This document shows positions 48,904 to 57,038 of a stretch of 64,000 bases of DNA, piece by piece (the stretch's first letter is position 1; every line of letters starts with the position of its first letter). This DNA is from an uncultured Erysipelotrichaceae bacterium (GTDB lineage: Bacteria > Bacillota_I > Bacilli_A > Erysipelotrichales > Erysipelotrichaceae). The stretch covers positions 1-64,000 of the forward strand of contig CACYNH010000004.1 of NCBI GenBank assembly GCA_902775735.1. The letters run 5' to 3'. Below the pieces are notes generated by a model, which saw only the letters and a program-made list of their open reading frames with translations, did not search any database and was not told where the DNA came from. A program made the translations under genes and the position numbers.

Positions 48904-51423
48904 ATGAAGCTGATCACAAAAGTCATGACGGCGTTTCTCTTTTCCGTTTTCTGCATGTTTCTCTGCACACGCCTGGAAGTGAACGCGCAGGAGATTGCCG
49001 GAACAGAATTAAAGACAGAACAGGATTCACGTTCTTCAGAAGGAAACGCCTATGCGGTTCTGACTTCAGAAGGAGAACTGATCTTTTTCAGAAGCACGGA
49101 AACTTACGCCGACAAGTCAGAGCGGACCGTGAAAGACATTCTCGGAAACACATACACCGGAACCGTATTTGCGGGAGTGGAATCACTGGTGATTGATGAC
49201 GACTGGGGCACAGCCTGGTATCCCGATTATTCACGGTCCATTAAGAGCGCCCATGTGGCGTCAGGGCAGACGATCCGTCCTGCCTCAATGCACAGCTGGT
49301 TCAAAAAATGCAGCTGCCTGACTTCCTTTGACGCCGAAGGCTTTGACACATCTCTGACGAAGGATATGAGCAGTATGTTCGCTATGGATTATGAAGAAGG
49401 CTCAGTTCTTGAAGAACTTGACCTCAGCAGCTTTGACACATCATCCGTGACTGATATGAGCAGAATGTTCGAAGAAGCGCGGAAACTGAAGAAACTTGAC
49501 ATAAGTTCCTTCAATACATCCAATGTGGAGAATATGTGCGGGATGTTCAGCGACTGCATAAGCCTGGAATCTCTTGACGTTACAGGCTTCAATACCTCAA
49601 AAGTCAGAGATATGTCGGCCATGTTCTGCAGTCTGTACAATGTCACTTCACTCGATGTCAGCCATATGGACCTGTCCGGCTGCACTACGATCCGGGGAAT
49701 GTTCTCTGCATGCGGGGCTTCCTCATTTGACTTCAGTGCGTGGGACACTTCAAATGTTGAGGACATGAGGGCTCTGTTTAAAGGTTGCAGGAATTTCGTG
49801 AATCCTGATCTGAGCGGCCTTGATACTTCGAATGTGAATGATATGGAGGAAATGTTTGCCGGCTGTGAGAATCTTGAATCCCTCGACCTCAGCAGCTGGA
49901 ATACAGAAAACCTGATCTACGGCGACAGTATGTTTGAGCGCTGCGGAAAGCTGAAGAGCCTGAACATCAGTACATGGAACACGCAGGTGCTCGGCTACAC
50001 AAAATTCATGTTTATGGACTGCGTCAGCCTGAAAGAGATCGACCTCAGCCGCTGGCACGCTCCTGAGCTGAGAGAACTCAACGGAATGTTCGAGAACTGC
50101 CGGTCCCTTGAAAGCATGGATCTGAGCAGTCTGAAGCCGGAAAGAATCTGGACGATGCCCTGGATGTTCCTGGGCTGTGTGAATCTTAAGAAAGCCGATA
50201 TCTCCGGATTCAAGGCAGGTGAAATCGCGAATTTCGGCATGGTTTTCGCCGACTGCCCCAGTCTTAAAGAACTGAACATGTCTGACTTCACAATGGAAAG
50301 CGCAGAACATATGTACAGCATGTTCGAAAACTGCGAAAGCCTTGAAACGCTGGATCTCAGCAATTTCAGAATCAATGACAGTACGTACTGCGAAGGCATG
50401 TTCAGTCATATGACCGCCCTTAAAACAGTTAAGCTCGGTCCGGAGTTAAAAGTCTGGAAGGATACATACCTTCTGCCGGAAGGCCAGTGGACAAACAAAG
50501 CGAAAAACATCACGCTCTCCGAAACCCAGCTTGCGAAGCAGTATCCTGCCAACGCAAATGCGTGGGCAGGCACATGGGAAAGAACGTCCGTGCGGATCGT
50601 GCCGGTTGAAAAGCTGCGGCTGTATGATGAAGAATTCTGGATCCGCGTCGGAGACTGCGGCTCTTTCGGGGTGAAAGTCGTTCCTGAAAACGCCACCGAT
50701 GATTATCTGGTATGGTCAATTGCCAATCCCGCCATTGCGGAAGTGGATGTGCTGGATCTGAAAGGGCATGATACCGACATCACCGGAAAGAGGGCCGGCA
50801 GAACAACACTGACAGTCAGCACCCGCGATGGAAAGATAAAAGAAACGGTCCAGATCCGGGTTCTCTTCCAGGATGTAAGCAATATGTATGAACAGTATTA
50901 TTTCAATCCTGTTTACTGGGCGGTCGACAAAGGCATCACCAACGGCTATACCGGAGCCAATGGCCTGGCGGCATATTTCAGACCGCAGAACAACTGCACA
51001 AGGGAAGCGGTCGTGACCTTCCTGTGGAGACTGGCAGGCAGACCTGAACCAAAATCCATGACTTCGAAATTCAAAGATGTGCAGGATTCTTCAAAGTATT
51101 ACTACAAAGCTGTCTTATGGGCGGCGGAAAAGGGAATCGCAGGCGGCTACAGCGACGGAACCTTCCGCCCGGATGACACCTGCCTGAGAGAACATGTCGT
51201 CACATTCCTGTGGAGATATGCAGGAAAGCCGAACCCGGGCATTACAAAGAATCCGTTCAATGATGTGAAATCCTCAGACTATTATTACAGAGCTGCCTTA
51301 TGGGCAAACGCCAAAGGAATCGCCAAAGGATATACCACCGGTCAGTACGCCGGCGGCTTCGGACCCAAGCTTGACTGTTTAAGGGAGCACGTCGTCACAT
51401 TCCTTTACAGATACGCGAAATAG
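48904..51423 (+). CDS. BspA-type (DUF285) repeat surface protein with SLH domains
   Basis: An 839-residue exported protein. A signal peptide (LITKVMTAFLFSVFCMFLC) is followed by about fifteen DUF285 units of roughly 24 residues with the pattern LDLSSFDTSSVTDMSRMF (residues 140-500), the BspA-like surface repeats that bind host or bacterial proteins in oral and gut anaerobes. A Big-like domain follows near 600-660, and then three SLH domains (residues 660-839) each with a WA-KGI-GY core and CxREHVVTFL. SLH domains attach to pyruvylated cell-wall polymers. The ATG at 48904 has GGAGG five bases upstream and starts the signal peptide; an ATG at 48862 is too close to an upstream -10-like box. Confidence 0.9.
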   Translation: MKLITKVMTAFLFSVFCMFLCTRLEVNAQEIAGTELKTEQDSRSSEGNAYAVLTSEGELIFFRSTETYADKSERTVKDILGNTYTGTVFAGVESLVIDDDWGTAWYPDYSRSIKSAHVASGQTIRPASMHSWFKKCSCLTSFDAEGFDTSLTKDMSSMFAMDYEEGSVLEELDLSSFDTSSVTDMSRMFEEARKLKKLDISSFNTSNVENMCGMFSDCISLESLDVTGFNTSKVRDMSAMFCSLYNVTSLDVSHMDLSGCTTIRGMFSACGASSFDFSAWDTSNVEDMRALFKGCRNFVNPDLSGLDTSNVNDMEEMFAGCENLESLDLSSWNTENLIYGDSMFERCGKLKSLNISTWNTQVLGYTKFMFMDCVSLKEIDLSRWHAPELRELNGMFENCRSLESMDLSSLKPERIWTMPWMFLGCVNLKKADISGFKAGEIANFGMVFADCPSLKELNMSDFTMESAEHMYSMFENCESLETLDLSNFRINDSTYCEGMFSHMTALKTVKLGPELKVWKDTYLLPEGQWTNKAKNITLSETQLAKQYPANANAWAGTWERTSVRIVPVEKLRLYDEEFWIRVGDCGSFGVKVVPENATDDYLVWSIANPAIAEVDVLDLKGHDTDITGKRAGRTTLTVSTRDGKIKETVQIRVLFQDVSNMYEQYYFNPVYWAVDKGITNGYTGANGLAAYFRPQNNCTREAVVTFLWRLAGRPEPKSMTSKFKDVQDSSKYYYKAVLWAAEKGIAGGYSDGTFRPDDTCLREHVVTFLWRYAGKPNPGITKNPFNDVKSSDYYYRAALWANAKGIAKGYTTGQYAGGFGPKLDCLREHVVTFLYRYAK

Positions 51424-51442
51424 AAAACACATTGATCAGAAC

Positions 51443-51478
51443 ACAGGCCGGCAGGCTGAACTGCCGGTCTGTCTTTTT
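51443..51478 (+). terminator. Intrinsic terminator of the BspA-like gene
   Basis: ACAGGCCGGCAG / CTGCCGGTCTGT, six-base loop, one mismatch, then TTTTT. Confidence 0.9.
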
Positions 51479-51541
51479 GAAAAGCAGGCGCTTTTTTTGA
51501 ACGCTGTGTACAATTGAATAGAGGCGTAAGGAGGATTTGTC

Positions 51542-52549
51542 ATGCCTAATGAACTCCGCTATGGCTATGTCACACAGCTTTATTACGAAATTCTCGGGAT
51601 TGAAACGCCCAGGCAGCTTGACCTTCTGGATGAATGGTTTTCTGATCTTCTGATCAAAGAGGAAGAGTCCGATGGCAATACAAAGATTCCGCCGTTCTTT
51701 TCAGAACAGGATTCTCGGATCCACGCGGTCAGATACCATGGCCGTTTATATTCAGGCGCGGATGAGATCATCGCCCAGCTGACCGGCAGGCTCATCGGCA
51801 CAGCGAAGGGCAACCGGGAAAAGCAGAGAAGAAATGCGGTTGTTATGTGCAAGCACATCACCAGGGTTCTCTGCGAAAACTGGAGCCGCTTTGAGGCGTT
51901 CCTCAATCATACGGGTGAAATGATTCTGCGGATGGATGAGGATCAGCTCAATGAATTCCTCAATAAACTTCTGGACTTTGTGAAAGAGATTGCCCTGGCC
52001 AGAAATGAAATGAGCGAAAGCGAAAGGGATGGCGAGCCGTTTCCGATGGACGATGAAATCTTTGACGCCGCTGTCTATAACGCAGCTTACCAGCTGAACC
52101 TGTGCACAGTTGACGGTCTGGTGCAGGGCTATGCCTGGCTGCTGCTGGGGTCATTGCTGAGAAATGAGTGCGGCAGGATCACAAGAAGATTCGATTCCTC
52201 CTTCAATGAGGTCAACCGCATGCCCTCGGAAGAGCCTGACCTGATTTCAAAGCTCGACTGCCTCTTCTTTCCGGAAGACTATGAATATACCTATGACGGC
52301 GATGATTTTGAATCAAAGTATCCCGACATTCACTGGCAGTGCGATCAGTGCGGAACATCTCTGAATTCACAGGAAGGCTTCACCGACCGCTATGGCAAGT
52401 GGCAGTGCCGCTTATGCGGATATGTCAATGACATAGATGAAGAGCACATCTTTGAAAACAATGAGGACGCGGAAAACAGGCGCAATCATATGGACGCTCA
52501 AAAGATCAGGGAAGCCATCGAAAGAAGAAAAACGCAATTATCTGAATAA
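51542..52549 (+). CDS. Hypothetical protein with C-terminal zinc ribbon
   Basis: A 335-residue soluble protein. The first 230 residues are helical and not assigned. Near residue 265 a treble-clef/zinc-ribbon reads WQCDQCGTSLNSQEGFTDRY followed by WQCRLCGYVN (C-x2-C ... C-x2-C). The last 40 residues are charged helix. No operon partner is certain, though the cyclohydrolase gene begins 61 bases after it through a hairpin. Function unknown; the ribbon may bind nucleic acid or protein. Confidence 0.72.
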   Translation: MPNELRYGYVTQLYYEILGIETPRQLDLLDEWFSDLLIKEEESDGNTKIPPFFSEQDSRIHAVRYHGRLYSGADEIIAQLTGRLIGTAKGNREKQRRNAVVMCKHITRVLCENWSRFEAFLNHTGEMILRMDEDQLNEFLNKLLDFVKEIALARNEMSESERDGEPFPMDDEIFDAAVYNAAYQLNLCTVDGLVQGYAWLLLGSLLRNECGRITRRFDSSFNEVNRMPSEEPDLISKLDCLFFPEDYEYTYDGDDFESKYPDIHWQCDQCGTSLNSQEGFTDRYGKWQCRLCGYVNDIDEEHIFENNEDAENRRNHMDAQKIREAIERRKTQLSE

Positions 52550-52565
52550 ACCATATACAAAAAGG

Positions 52566-52609
52566 AAATGCTTCCATGTATTCTAAAGGTAGAAGAAGGA
52601 GGCATTTTT
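52566..52609 (+). promoter_or_regulatory. Hairpin covering the RBS of the cyclohydrolase gene
   Basis: AAATGCTTCC (52566-52575) pairs with GGAGGCATTT (52598-52607, one wobble) and is followed by TTTTT, then ATG at 52611. The 3' arm carries AAGGAGG, the RBS, so the hairpin is both a terminator and an RBS lock. The loop contains TATTCT. Confidence 0.75.
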
Positions 52610-52610
52610 C

Positions 52611-53240
52611 ATGTCCCAGGATTTTTACAATTGGAATATAGATGAGTTTACCGCCGCTTCCGCTTCAAAAGAACCGGTCCCCGGCGGCGGGGGCGTCAGC
52701 GCCTTATGCGGTTCTCTTGCCGCAAGCCTTGCGGAAATGGTGACCAACCTCACCATCGGCAAAAAGAAATTTCTTGATTATACGGAAGAGCTTGAACAGA
52801 TCAAAAGCACTGCCGAAGATCTGAGAAAAGACCTGCTTGCCTGCATCGCAAGGGACGCCGAAGCCTTTGCGCCGCTCGCCAAAGCGTACAGCCTGCCCAA
52901 GGAGACGCCGGGCTATCAGGAACTCATGGAACAGTGCTTACGGGTGGCGGCTGAACCGCCTTACGCGATTCTCAAAGACTGCGTCAAGATCATCGAACTG
53001 GACGAAAGACTGCAGGAAATCGGCTCAAAGCTGGCCATTTCCGACGCCGCGACTTCGGTCATGCTGGCGCACGGGGCGATGTATGGCGCCTATATGAATG
53101 TCATCGTCAACACAAGGCTGATGAAGGACACAGACTACGCTTCATCTTTCGCGAAGCAGGCAAAGGATCTGCTTGATGAATACGCTCCAAGAGCTTTGAA
53201 GGTTTATGACAACATTGCCGGGAGGCTGCTCAATGGCTGA
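52611..53240 (+). CDS. fchA: Cyclodeaminase/cyclohydrolase-family protein (FchA-like)
   Basis: A 209-residue helical protein of the FTCD_C family: formimidoyltetrahydrofolate cyclodeaminase or methenyl-THF cyclohydrolase. The opening IDEFTAASASKEPVPGGGGV, then SALCGSLAASLAEMVTNLTI with GKKK, is the folate-binding hallmark. The next gene, folD, overlaps by eight bases, so together they interconvert C1-tetrahydrofolate species. The ATG follows AAGGAGG inside a terminator-type hairpin, so expression may be controlled by that structure. Confidence 0.92.
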   Translation: MSQDFYNWNIDEFTAASASKEPVPGGGGVSALCGSLAASLAEMVTNLTIGKKKFLDYTEELEQIKSTAEDLRKDLLACIARDAEAFAPLAKAYSLPKETPGYQELMEQCLRVAAEPPYAILKDCVKIIELDERLQEIGSKLAISDAATSVMLAHGAMYGAYMNVIVNTRLMKDTDYASSFAKQAKDLLDEYAPRALKVYDNIAGRLLNG

Positions 53241-54087
53241 ATTATTAAAAGGAAAACCCGTCGCGGAAGCGCTTCTTGAAAAGTGCAGAACGCAGAGTGA
53301 AGAACTGAAGGAAAGGGGAATCACGCCGACCCTTGCCATCGTCAGATGCGGCGAGGATCCCGCTGATCTTTCCTATGAAAAAGGCGCGATGAAGCGCTGC
53401 GAAGCGGCAGGCGTTGCGGTAAAGAATATCGTCATGCCGGTGGATGTGGACGCTGAGACATTCTACAGAACAATCGACGAAACAAATAAAGATGCCTCCA
53501 TCCACGGCATTCTCATGTTCCGCCCCGTTCCGAAGCATCTTGGCAAGGAGAAGTCGAGAAACGCGATCGCCCCTGAAAAGGATGTCGACGGCTGCACGGA
53601 CGGCTCCCTGGCCGGAATCTTCACCAATACCGAAACCGGCTTTGCGCCATGCACGGCCCAGGCGGTCATTGAAATCTTCGACTACTACGGCATTGATCTG
53701 AAAGGAAAGAATGTCGCTCTCATCGGCCGCTCGCTGGTTGTCGGTAAGCCGCTGGCGATGATGCTGATGAACAGAAACGCGACCGTTACCGTCTGTCATA
53801 CCAGAACAATTGACGTTCCTTCCATCACCAGAAAAGCGGATATCGTTGTCCTGGCTGCCGGCGTGAAGGAAATGGCGGACGCTTCCTATTTCTCAGAAGG
53901 ACAGACTGTCGCGGACGTCGGCATCAACTGGAATGAGGAGAAGGGGAAGCTGTGCGGCGACGCATTGTTTGAAGAGGCGGAACCCATCGTTGCAAAGATC
54001 ACCCCGGTGCCCGGCGGCGTCGGTTCGGTCACAACAGCTGTGCTCGTTTCCCATGTCGTGGAGGCGGCCATCCGTCAGAACAGATAA
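53233..54087 (+). CDS. folD: Methylenetetrahydrofolate dehydrogenase/methenyl-THF cyclohydrolase
   Basis: Interconverts 5,10-methylene-, methenyl- and 10-formyl-THF, supplying one-carbon units to purines and, in acetogens or gut anaerobes, to C1 metabolism. The 284 residues show family motifs PTLAIVRCGEDPADLSYEKG (with the catalytic Lys region), HGILMFRPVP and APEKDVDGCT, and the NAD(P)-binding LIGRSLVVGKPLAMMLMNRN with VTVCHTRT, plus GVGSVTTAVLVSHVVEAA. The start ATG overlaps the fchA stop by eight bases. A terminator follows. Confidence 0.95.
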   Translation: MAELLKGKPVAEALLEKCRTQSEELKERGITPTLAIVRCGEDPADLSYEKGAMKRCEAAGVAVKNIVMPVDVDAETFYRTIDETNKDASIHGILMFRPVPKHLGKEKSRNAIAPEKDVDGCTDGSLAGIFTNTETGFAPCTAQAVIEIFDYYGIDLKGKNVALIGRSLVVGKPLAMMLMNRNATVTVCHTRTIDVPSITRKADIVVLAAGVKEMADASYFSEGQTVADVGINWNEEKGKLCGDALFEEAEPIVAKITPVPGGVGSVTTAVLVSHVVEAAIRQNR

Positions 54088-54092
54088 AACAG

Positions 54093-54115
54093 ACCCGCAA
54101 TTCCTGCGGGTTTTT
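54093..54115 (+). terminator. Intrinsic terminator of fchA-folD
   Basis: ACCCGCA, TTCC loop, TGCGGGT followed by TTTT. Confidence 0.92.
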
Positions 54116-54150
54116 GAGTGCGCATTCATGCACGTTTCTGTGCGCTGTGC

Positions 54151-54220
54151 TATAATTCTTCACGGCATCGGACCCGCGTTTCCAACCTGAATAAAAGCGT
54201 AGAGGTCCGGTGCCGTTTTC
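54151..54220 (+). ncRNA. Candidate small RNA with promoter and terminator stem
   Basis: A perfect -10 TATAAT (54151-54156) is followed, at the expected +1 distance, by a 12-bp stem (CGGCATCGGACC 54163-54174 / GGTCCGGTGCCG 54204-54215, one G-T wobble) closing a 29-base loop and ending in TTTTC. The predicted RNA (about 54163-54220) is roughly 58 nt and does not overlap any gene. The -35 region is weak and no Rfam class is recognised. Confidence 0.5.
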
Positions 54221-54226
54221 ATTTCA

Positions 54227-54259
54227 TAAAAAAGACAGGCGCTTTCTTCCGGCGCCTGT
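54227..54259 (-). terminator. Intrinsic terminator of the DJ-1/PfpI gene
   Basis: On the minus strand ACAGGCGC, loop, GCGCCTGT followed by CTTTTTTAT. Confidence 0.85.
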
Positions 54260-54266
54260 TCTTATA

Positions 54267-54863
54267 TTATGCGTTTCTGATGCTGTCGCAGAGAGCGTTA
54301 TACAGCATGCCCTGCTTCACCTGCTCAACATTGCCTTCAAGCACTTCAGCAAGCCTGAAAGCGAAGGGGAATGTGGTGGCCGGGCCTCTGGATGTGATGA
54401 GATTGCCGTCAGTCACAACCATGGATTCCATCTGGCTGTTGTCATCGATGTAATTCGCGTCGGCGAACATGGCGCGGTATTTGTCAGCCGGGTAGGAAGT
54501 CAGTGTTCTGCCGGTGCTGACGCCTGCTTCTTTGAGGACCATCGGGCCTGCGCAGATCGCGGCGACATATTTGTTTTCATCCATGAACTGTCTGACCCAG
54601 GCGAGAACCGGTTCGCTCTTTGCCAGGTTGGCGGCGCCGGGCATTCCGCCGGGAATGATGACCATGTCATAGTCGTTATAATCAATATCTGTGATCAGTC
54701 TGTCCGCTTTGACATACATGTCATGGCATCCTCTGACCATTTCTTCCTCGATGGAGACTGTATCGCAGGCAACGCCTGTTCTTCTCAGGATATCCGCCAG
54801 GAATAAGGATTCGCCTTCTTCATAGCCGTCGGCGAGTAAGACTGCTGCTTTTTTATCACTCAT
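54267..54863 (-). CDS. DJ-1/PfpI-family protein
   Basis: A 198-residue class I glutamine-amidotransferase-like protein. The fold is marked by AAVLLADGYEEGESLFLADI, YDMVIIPGGMPGAANLAKSE and the nucleophile elbow VAAICAGPMVLKEAG (Cys near residue 106), then NLITSRGPATTFPFAFRLAE. It belongs to the DJ-1/YajL/ThiJ branch (protein deglycase or chaperone activities are debated). The ATG at 54863 follows GAGGTG by six bases; GTG at 54872 is an alternative. It stands alone, convergent with the small RNA candidate. Confidence 0.92.
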   Translation of the reverse strand: MSDKKAAVLLADGYEEGESLFLADILRRTGVACDTVSIEEEMVRGCHDMYVKADRLITDIDYNDYDMVIIPGGMPGAANLAKSEPVLAWVRQFMDENKYVAAICAGPMVLKEAGVSTGRTLTSYPADKYRAMFADANYIDDNSQMESMVVTDGNLITSRGPATTFPFAFRLAEVLEGNVEQVKQGMLYNALCDSIRNA

Positions 54864-55098
54864 GTTTTTCACCTCACAACTGCATCATAATCAGAAACAG
54901 ATTCTTCACCAAGGCTTTTCCAGATTATGGAAAATTCTGTCTGACACAGGAGCTCCGAAGTCAGCCATCCGCCCTTGTGAGCGTAAGAGGAAGTATACAA
55001 ATCACAGCAGATTAGTTTAATGTTGGCTCACAATCAGGCAGGGACTTTCAATTTGTGGCAAAATAGACTTGTAGAAAAACATAAGGAGGAAACAGAAC

Positions 55099-56175
55099 AT
55101 GACATATTACAGGGACACGACATTCAGGGCCGTTTACCGCTGTTTTCTTCTGTACCAGAGAGAAGCCTTCGCGGATCTTCTTTCCAAAAATGATCTGTAC
55201 GCCAGACACAGCCATGTGCTTGTTTACGGCTTCGCGGATCATATACGGGGACTTATGGTCACGATCCTGGGTTTCGCGGATATCACCGATGACGGCAGGG
55301 TGGAGGTCACAAGGCTTCCCGAAGGCAGAGTCAATAAACTGTTTTCCGATCTTGAACCGTTTGAATTCTGGCTGTTAGATGCGCAGTCGATGGGCATGGC
55401 TGACAGTTACAAGGAACTGATCTCCCATTATGATTCCATCGTTCCTGATCAGTTGCGGGCGATACGTGATCTGAACGCGCTGGATGAATGCCGCGACCGC
55501 TATAACATCGATGATGTGGCTGTTTATGTGAAAAACCGGAAGATATGGGTGCGCCTGGAAGGGATCAGAGACCATGTGTTTACCGGCGCTTCCCTGAATG
55601 AATCGGAAGGAATTCAAAAGGGAGATGAAATCCTCATCTCATTAAAAATGTTCAATGAGCATTTCTACTGCTCCGGCCAGCCTGCAGGCACAGCAGGCGG
55701 AACAACCCCGGCGGAGCGGGCGCTGTTAAAATACAGAAACTCGAAAGACAAAAGAGACGGCAGGGCGGCGATGGACACACTTGTCGAATCGGAAATCTTC
55801 GTGCCCCTGAACGTTCATAACATGAGCGACACGGAAAAGCAGCAGCTTGAAAAAGAACTCAGCGAAGGAAACTCACAGCGCTTTACAGCCTCCTCGCTCA
55901 TGCGTCCCTTCTCTTCCGCCGCCAACGGAAAGAAAAGCTATTTTCCTGTCTTTACCTCCAAACAGCATCTCAAGCAGGCGATGCCCCAGGCGGTGGCGCT
56001 CAAAAAGCCTCTTTCCGAAATTATTACCGCATTGATGGACACCGATACCGGCACCGGCGGCGTGGCGGTCAATCCGGACGACAAACCTGTTTTCCTGATT
56101 CCTTCCACAATCTTCCCTTATCTCAAAATAAAAAAGACCGGGGAGGTCATCCCCGATCCTGAAAAGATGAATTAG
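55099..56175 (+). CDS. Hypothetical protein with SseB-like C-terminal domain
   Basis: A 358-residue protein. The C-terminal half (about residues 225-350) reads VESEIFVPLNVHNMSDTEKQ and YFPVFTSKQHLKQAMP, the pattern of the SseB N-terminal domain, a small alpha/beta domain in many bacterial proteins of unknown role. The first 200 residues are mixed alpha/beta and unassigned. TAAGGAGGAAAC precedes the ATG. It is convergent with glutathione peroxidase and the ends overlap by four bases. Confidence 0.7.
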   Translation: MTYYRDTTFRAVYRCFLLYQREAFADLLSKNDLYARHSHVLVYGFADHIRGLMVTILGFADITDDGRVEVTRLPEGRVNKLFSDLEPFEFWLLDAQSMGMADSYKELISHYDSIVPDQLRAIRDLNALDECRDRYNIDDVAVYVKNRKIWVRLEGIRDHVFTGASLNESEGIQKGDEILISLKMFNEHFYCSGQPAGTAGGTTPAERALLKYRNSKDKRDGRAAMDTLVESEIFVPLNVHNMSDTEKQQLEKELSEGNSQRFTASSLMRPFSSAANGKKSYFPVFTSKQHLKQAMPQAVALKKPLSEIITALMDTDTGTGGVAVNPDDKPVFLIPSTIFPYLKIKKTGEVIPDPEKMN

Positions 56176-56711
56176 AGAAGGGAAGCGACGCAGGCTTCAA
56201 CTTCAGCCATGTCCGCGGTCGGCTCAAATCTTGCGACGACATTGCCTTCACGGTCAACGACGAACTTTGTGAAGTTCCACTTGATCTGCGGGTTGTTCAT
56301 GAAGTCAGGGTCGATGTTTGCCAGATGCTTGTTCATGAATTCAGCGGCCTGGCCGGTGAATCCTTCAAAGCCTTTCCGACTCTTGAGGAAGGTGTAAAGA
56401 GGCAGTTCGTTTTCTCCGTTGACATCGGACTTGTGCATCTGCGGGAACTGTGTCTTGTAGTTCATTGTGCAGAATTCAGTGATTTCCTCGTCTGTGCCCG
56501 GAGTCTGGTGGCCGAACTGGTTGCAGGGGATATCGAGGACTTCAAATCCCTTTTCATTGTACTTTTCGTACATTTCTTCAATCGGAGCGTAGTGTGGGGT
56601 GAAACCGCAGCCTGTGGCTGTGTTGACGACAAGAACGACCTTGCCTTCAAAATTCTTCATCGGCACTTCATTGCCTTTTCTGTCAGTGACAGAGTAATCA
56701 TAAAATCCCAT
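56172..56711 (-). CDS. Glutathione peroxidase-family protein (Cys type)
   Basis: A 179-residue thiol peroxidase of the Gpx family that reduces peroxides in the cytoplasm. The peroxidatic site VVLVVNTATGCGFTPHY contains Cys, not selenocysteine, and the later Gln and Trp-Asn sites are in EVLDIPCNQFGHQTPG and IKWNFTKFVVD. In bacteria the reductant is usually thioredoxin. AGGAG lies ten bases before the ATG at 56711 (56717 is too close). A near-palindrome upstream (56753-56768) may be a peroxide operator. Confidence 0.94.
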   Translation of the reverse strand: MGFYDYSVTDRKGNEVPMKNFEGKVVLVVNTATGCGFTPHYAPIEEMYEKYNEKGFEVLDIPCNQFGHQTPGTDEEITEFCTMNYKTQFPQMHKSDVNGENELPLYTFLKSRKGFEGFTGQAAEFMNKHLANIDPDFMNNPQIKWNFTKFVVDREGNVVARFEPTADMAEVEACVASLL

Positions 56712-56741
56712 GGTCATTTTCTCCTTCTGCTGTTACCTGAA

Positions 56742-56768
56742 GTTTAGCAGACTTTGAGAATTCTAAAA
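56742..56768 (-). promoter_or_regulatory. Near-palindrome upstream of glutathione peroxidase
   Basis: TTTGAGAATTCTAAAA (56753-56768) is a 16-bp AT-rich palindrome with one mismatch pair, just upstream of a -10-like TAAACT on the minus strand. PerR/Fur-type boxes look like this; the match to consensus is only partial. The rest of 56712-57038 is AT-rich with short inverted repeats, no gene, and the palindromic promoter listed next. Confidence 0.35.
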
Positions 56769-56967
56769 ACCCATATGCAATCAGCCTGTTCACAGCCGTT
56801 TCCGTCCTGTGATTTTTTTATGCCTTTTTTAAAGAACAGGCAGGTTTTTTGCATGCTGTTTGTGCATCCGGCTGTCTTTACAAAACCTTGGAAATTTTTT
56901 GGGCATGTTAACAAACCTGCGGCTTCCCTATATTGAGGACAGCAGCAGGTTCCTCTTATCTTTTGGC

Positions 56968-56998
56968 TTGATTGTTCCGTGGGGAACCGCTGTATCGT
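56968..56998 (+). promoter_or_regulatory. MerR-type promoter with palindrome GTTCC-N4-GGAAC (site 1)
   Basis: -35 TTGATT (56968-56973), 19-bp spacer, -10 TATCGT (56993-56998). The palindrome GTTCCGTGGGGAAC (56974-56987) lies flush against the -35, inside the long spacer, the layout of MerR-activated promoters. It heads the transcription unit of the gene at 57039. Confidence 0.65.
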
Positions 56999-57038
56999 GA
57001 AAAAAACTGATCGTGTATTAGAAAGTGAGGAAATGCCA

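Noticed and set aside
56600-56660. Selenocysteine in glutathione peroxidase
   Set aside because: The peroxidatic codon encodes Cys in TATGCGFT; there is no in-frame TGA and no SECIS-like stem.
56974-56987. LexA/SOS box or ECF promoter for the GTTCC-N4-GGAAC motif
   Set aside because: LexA boxes have the opposite orientation (GAAC-N4-GTTC), and no ECF-type -10 is found 16 bases after GGAAC at all three sites.
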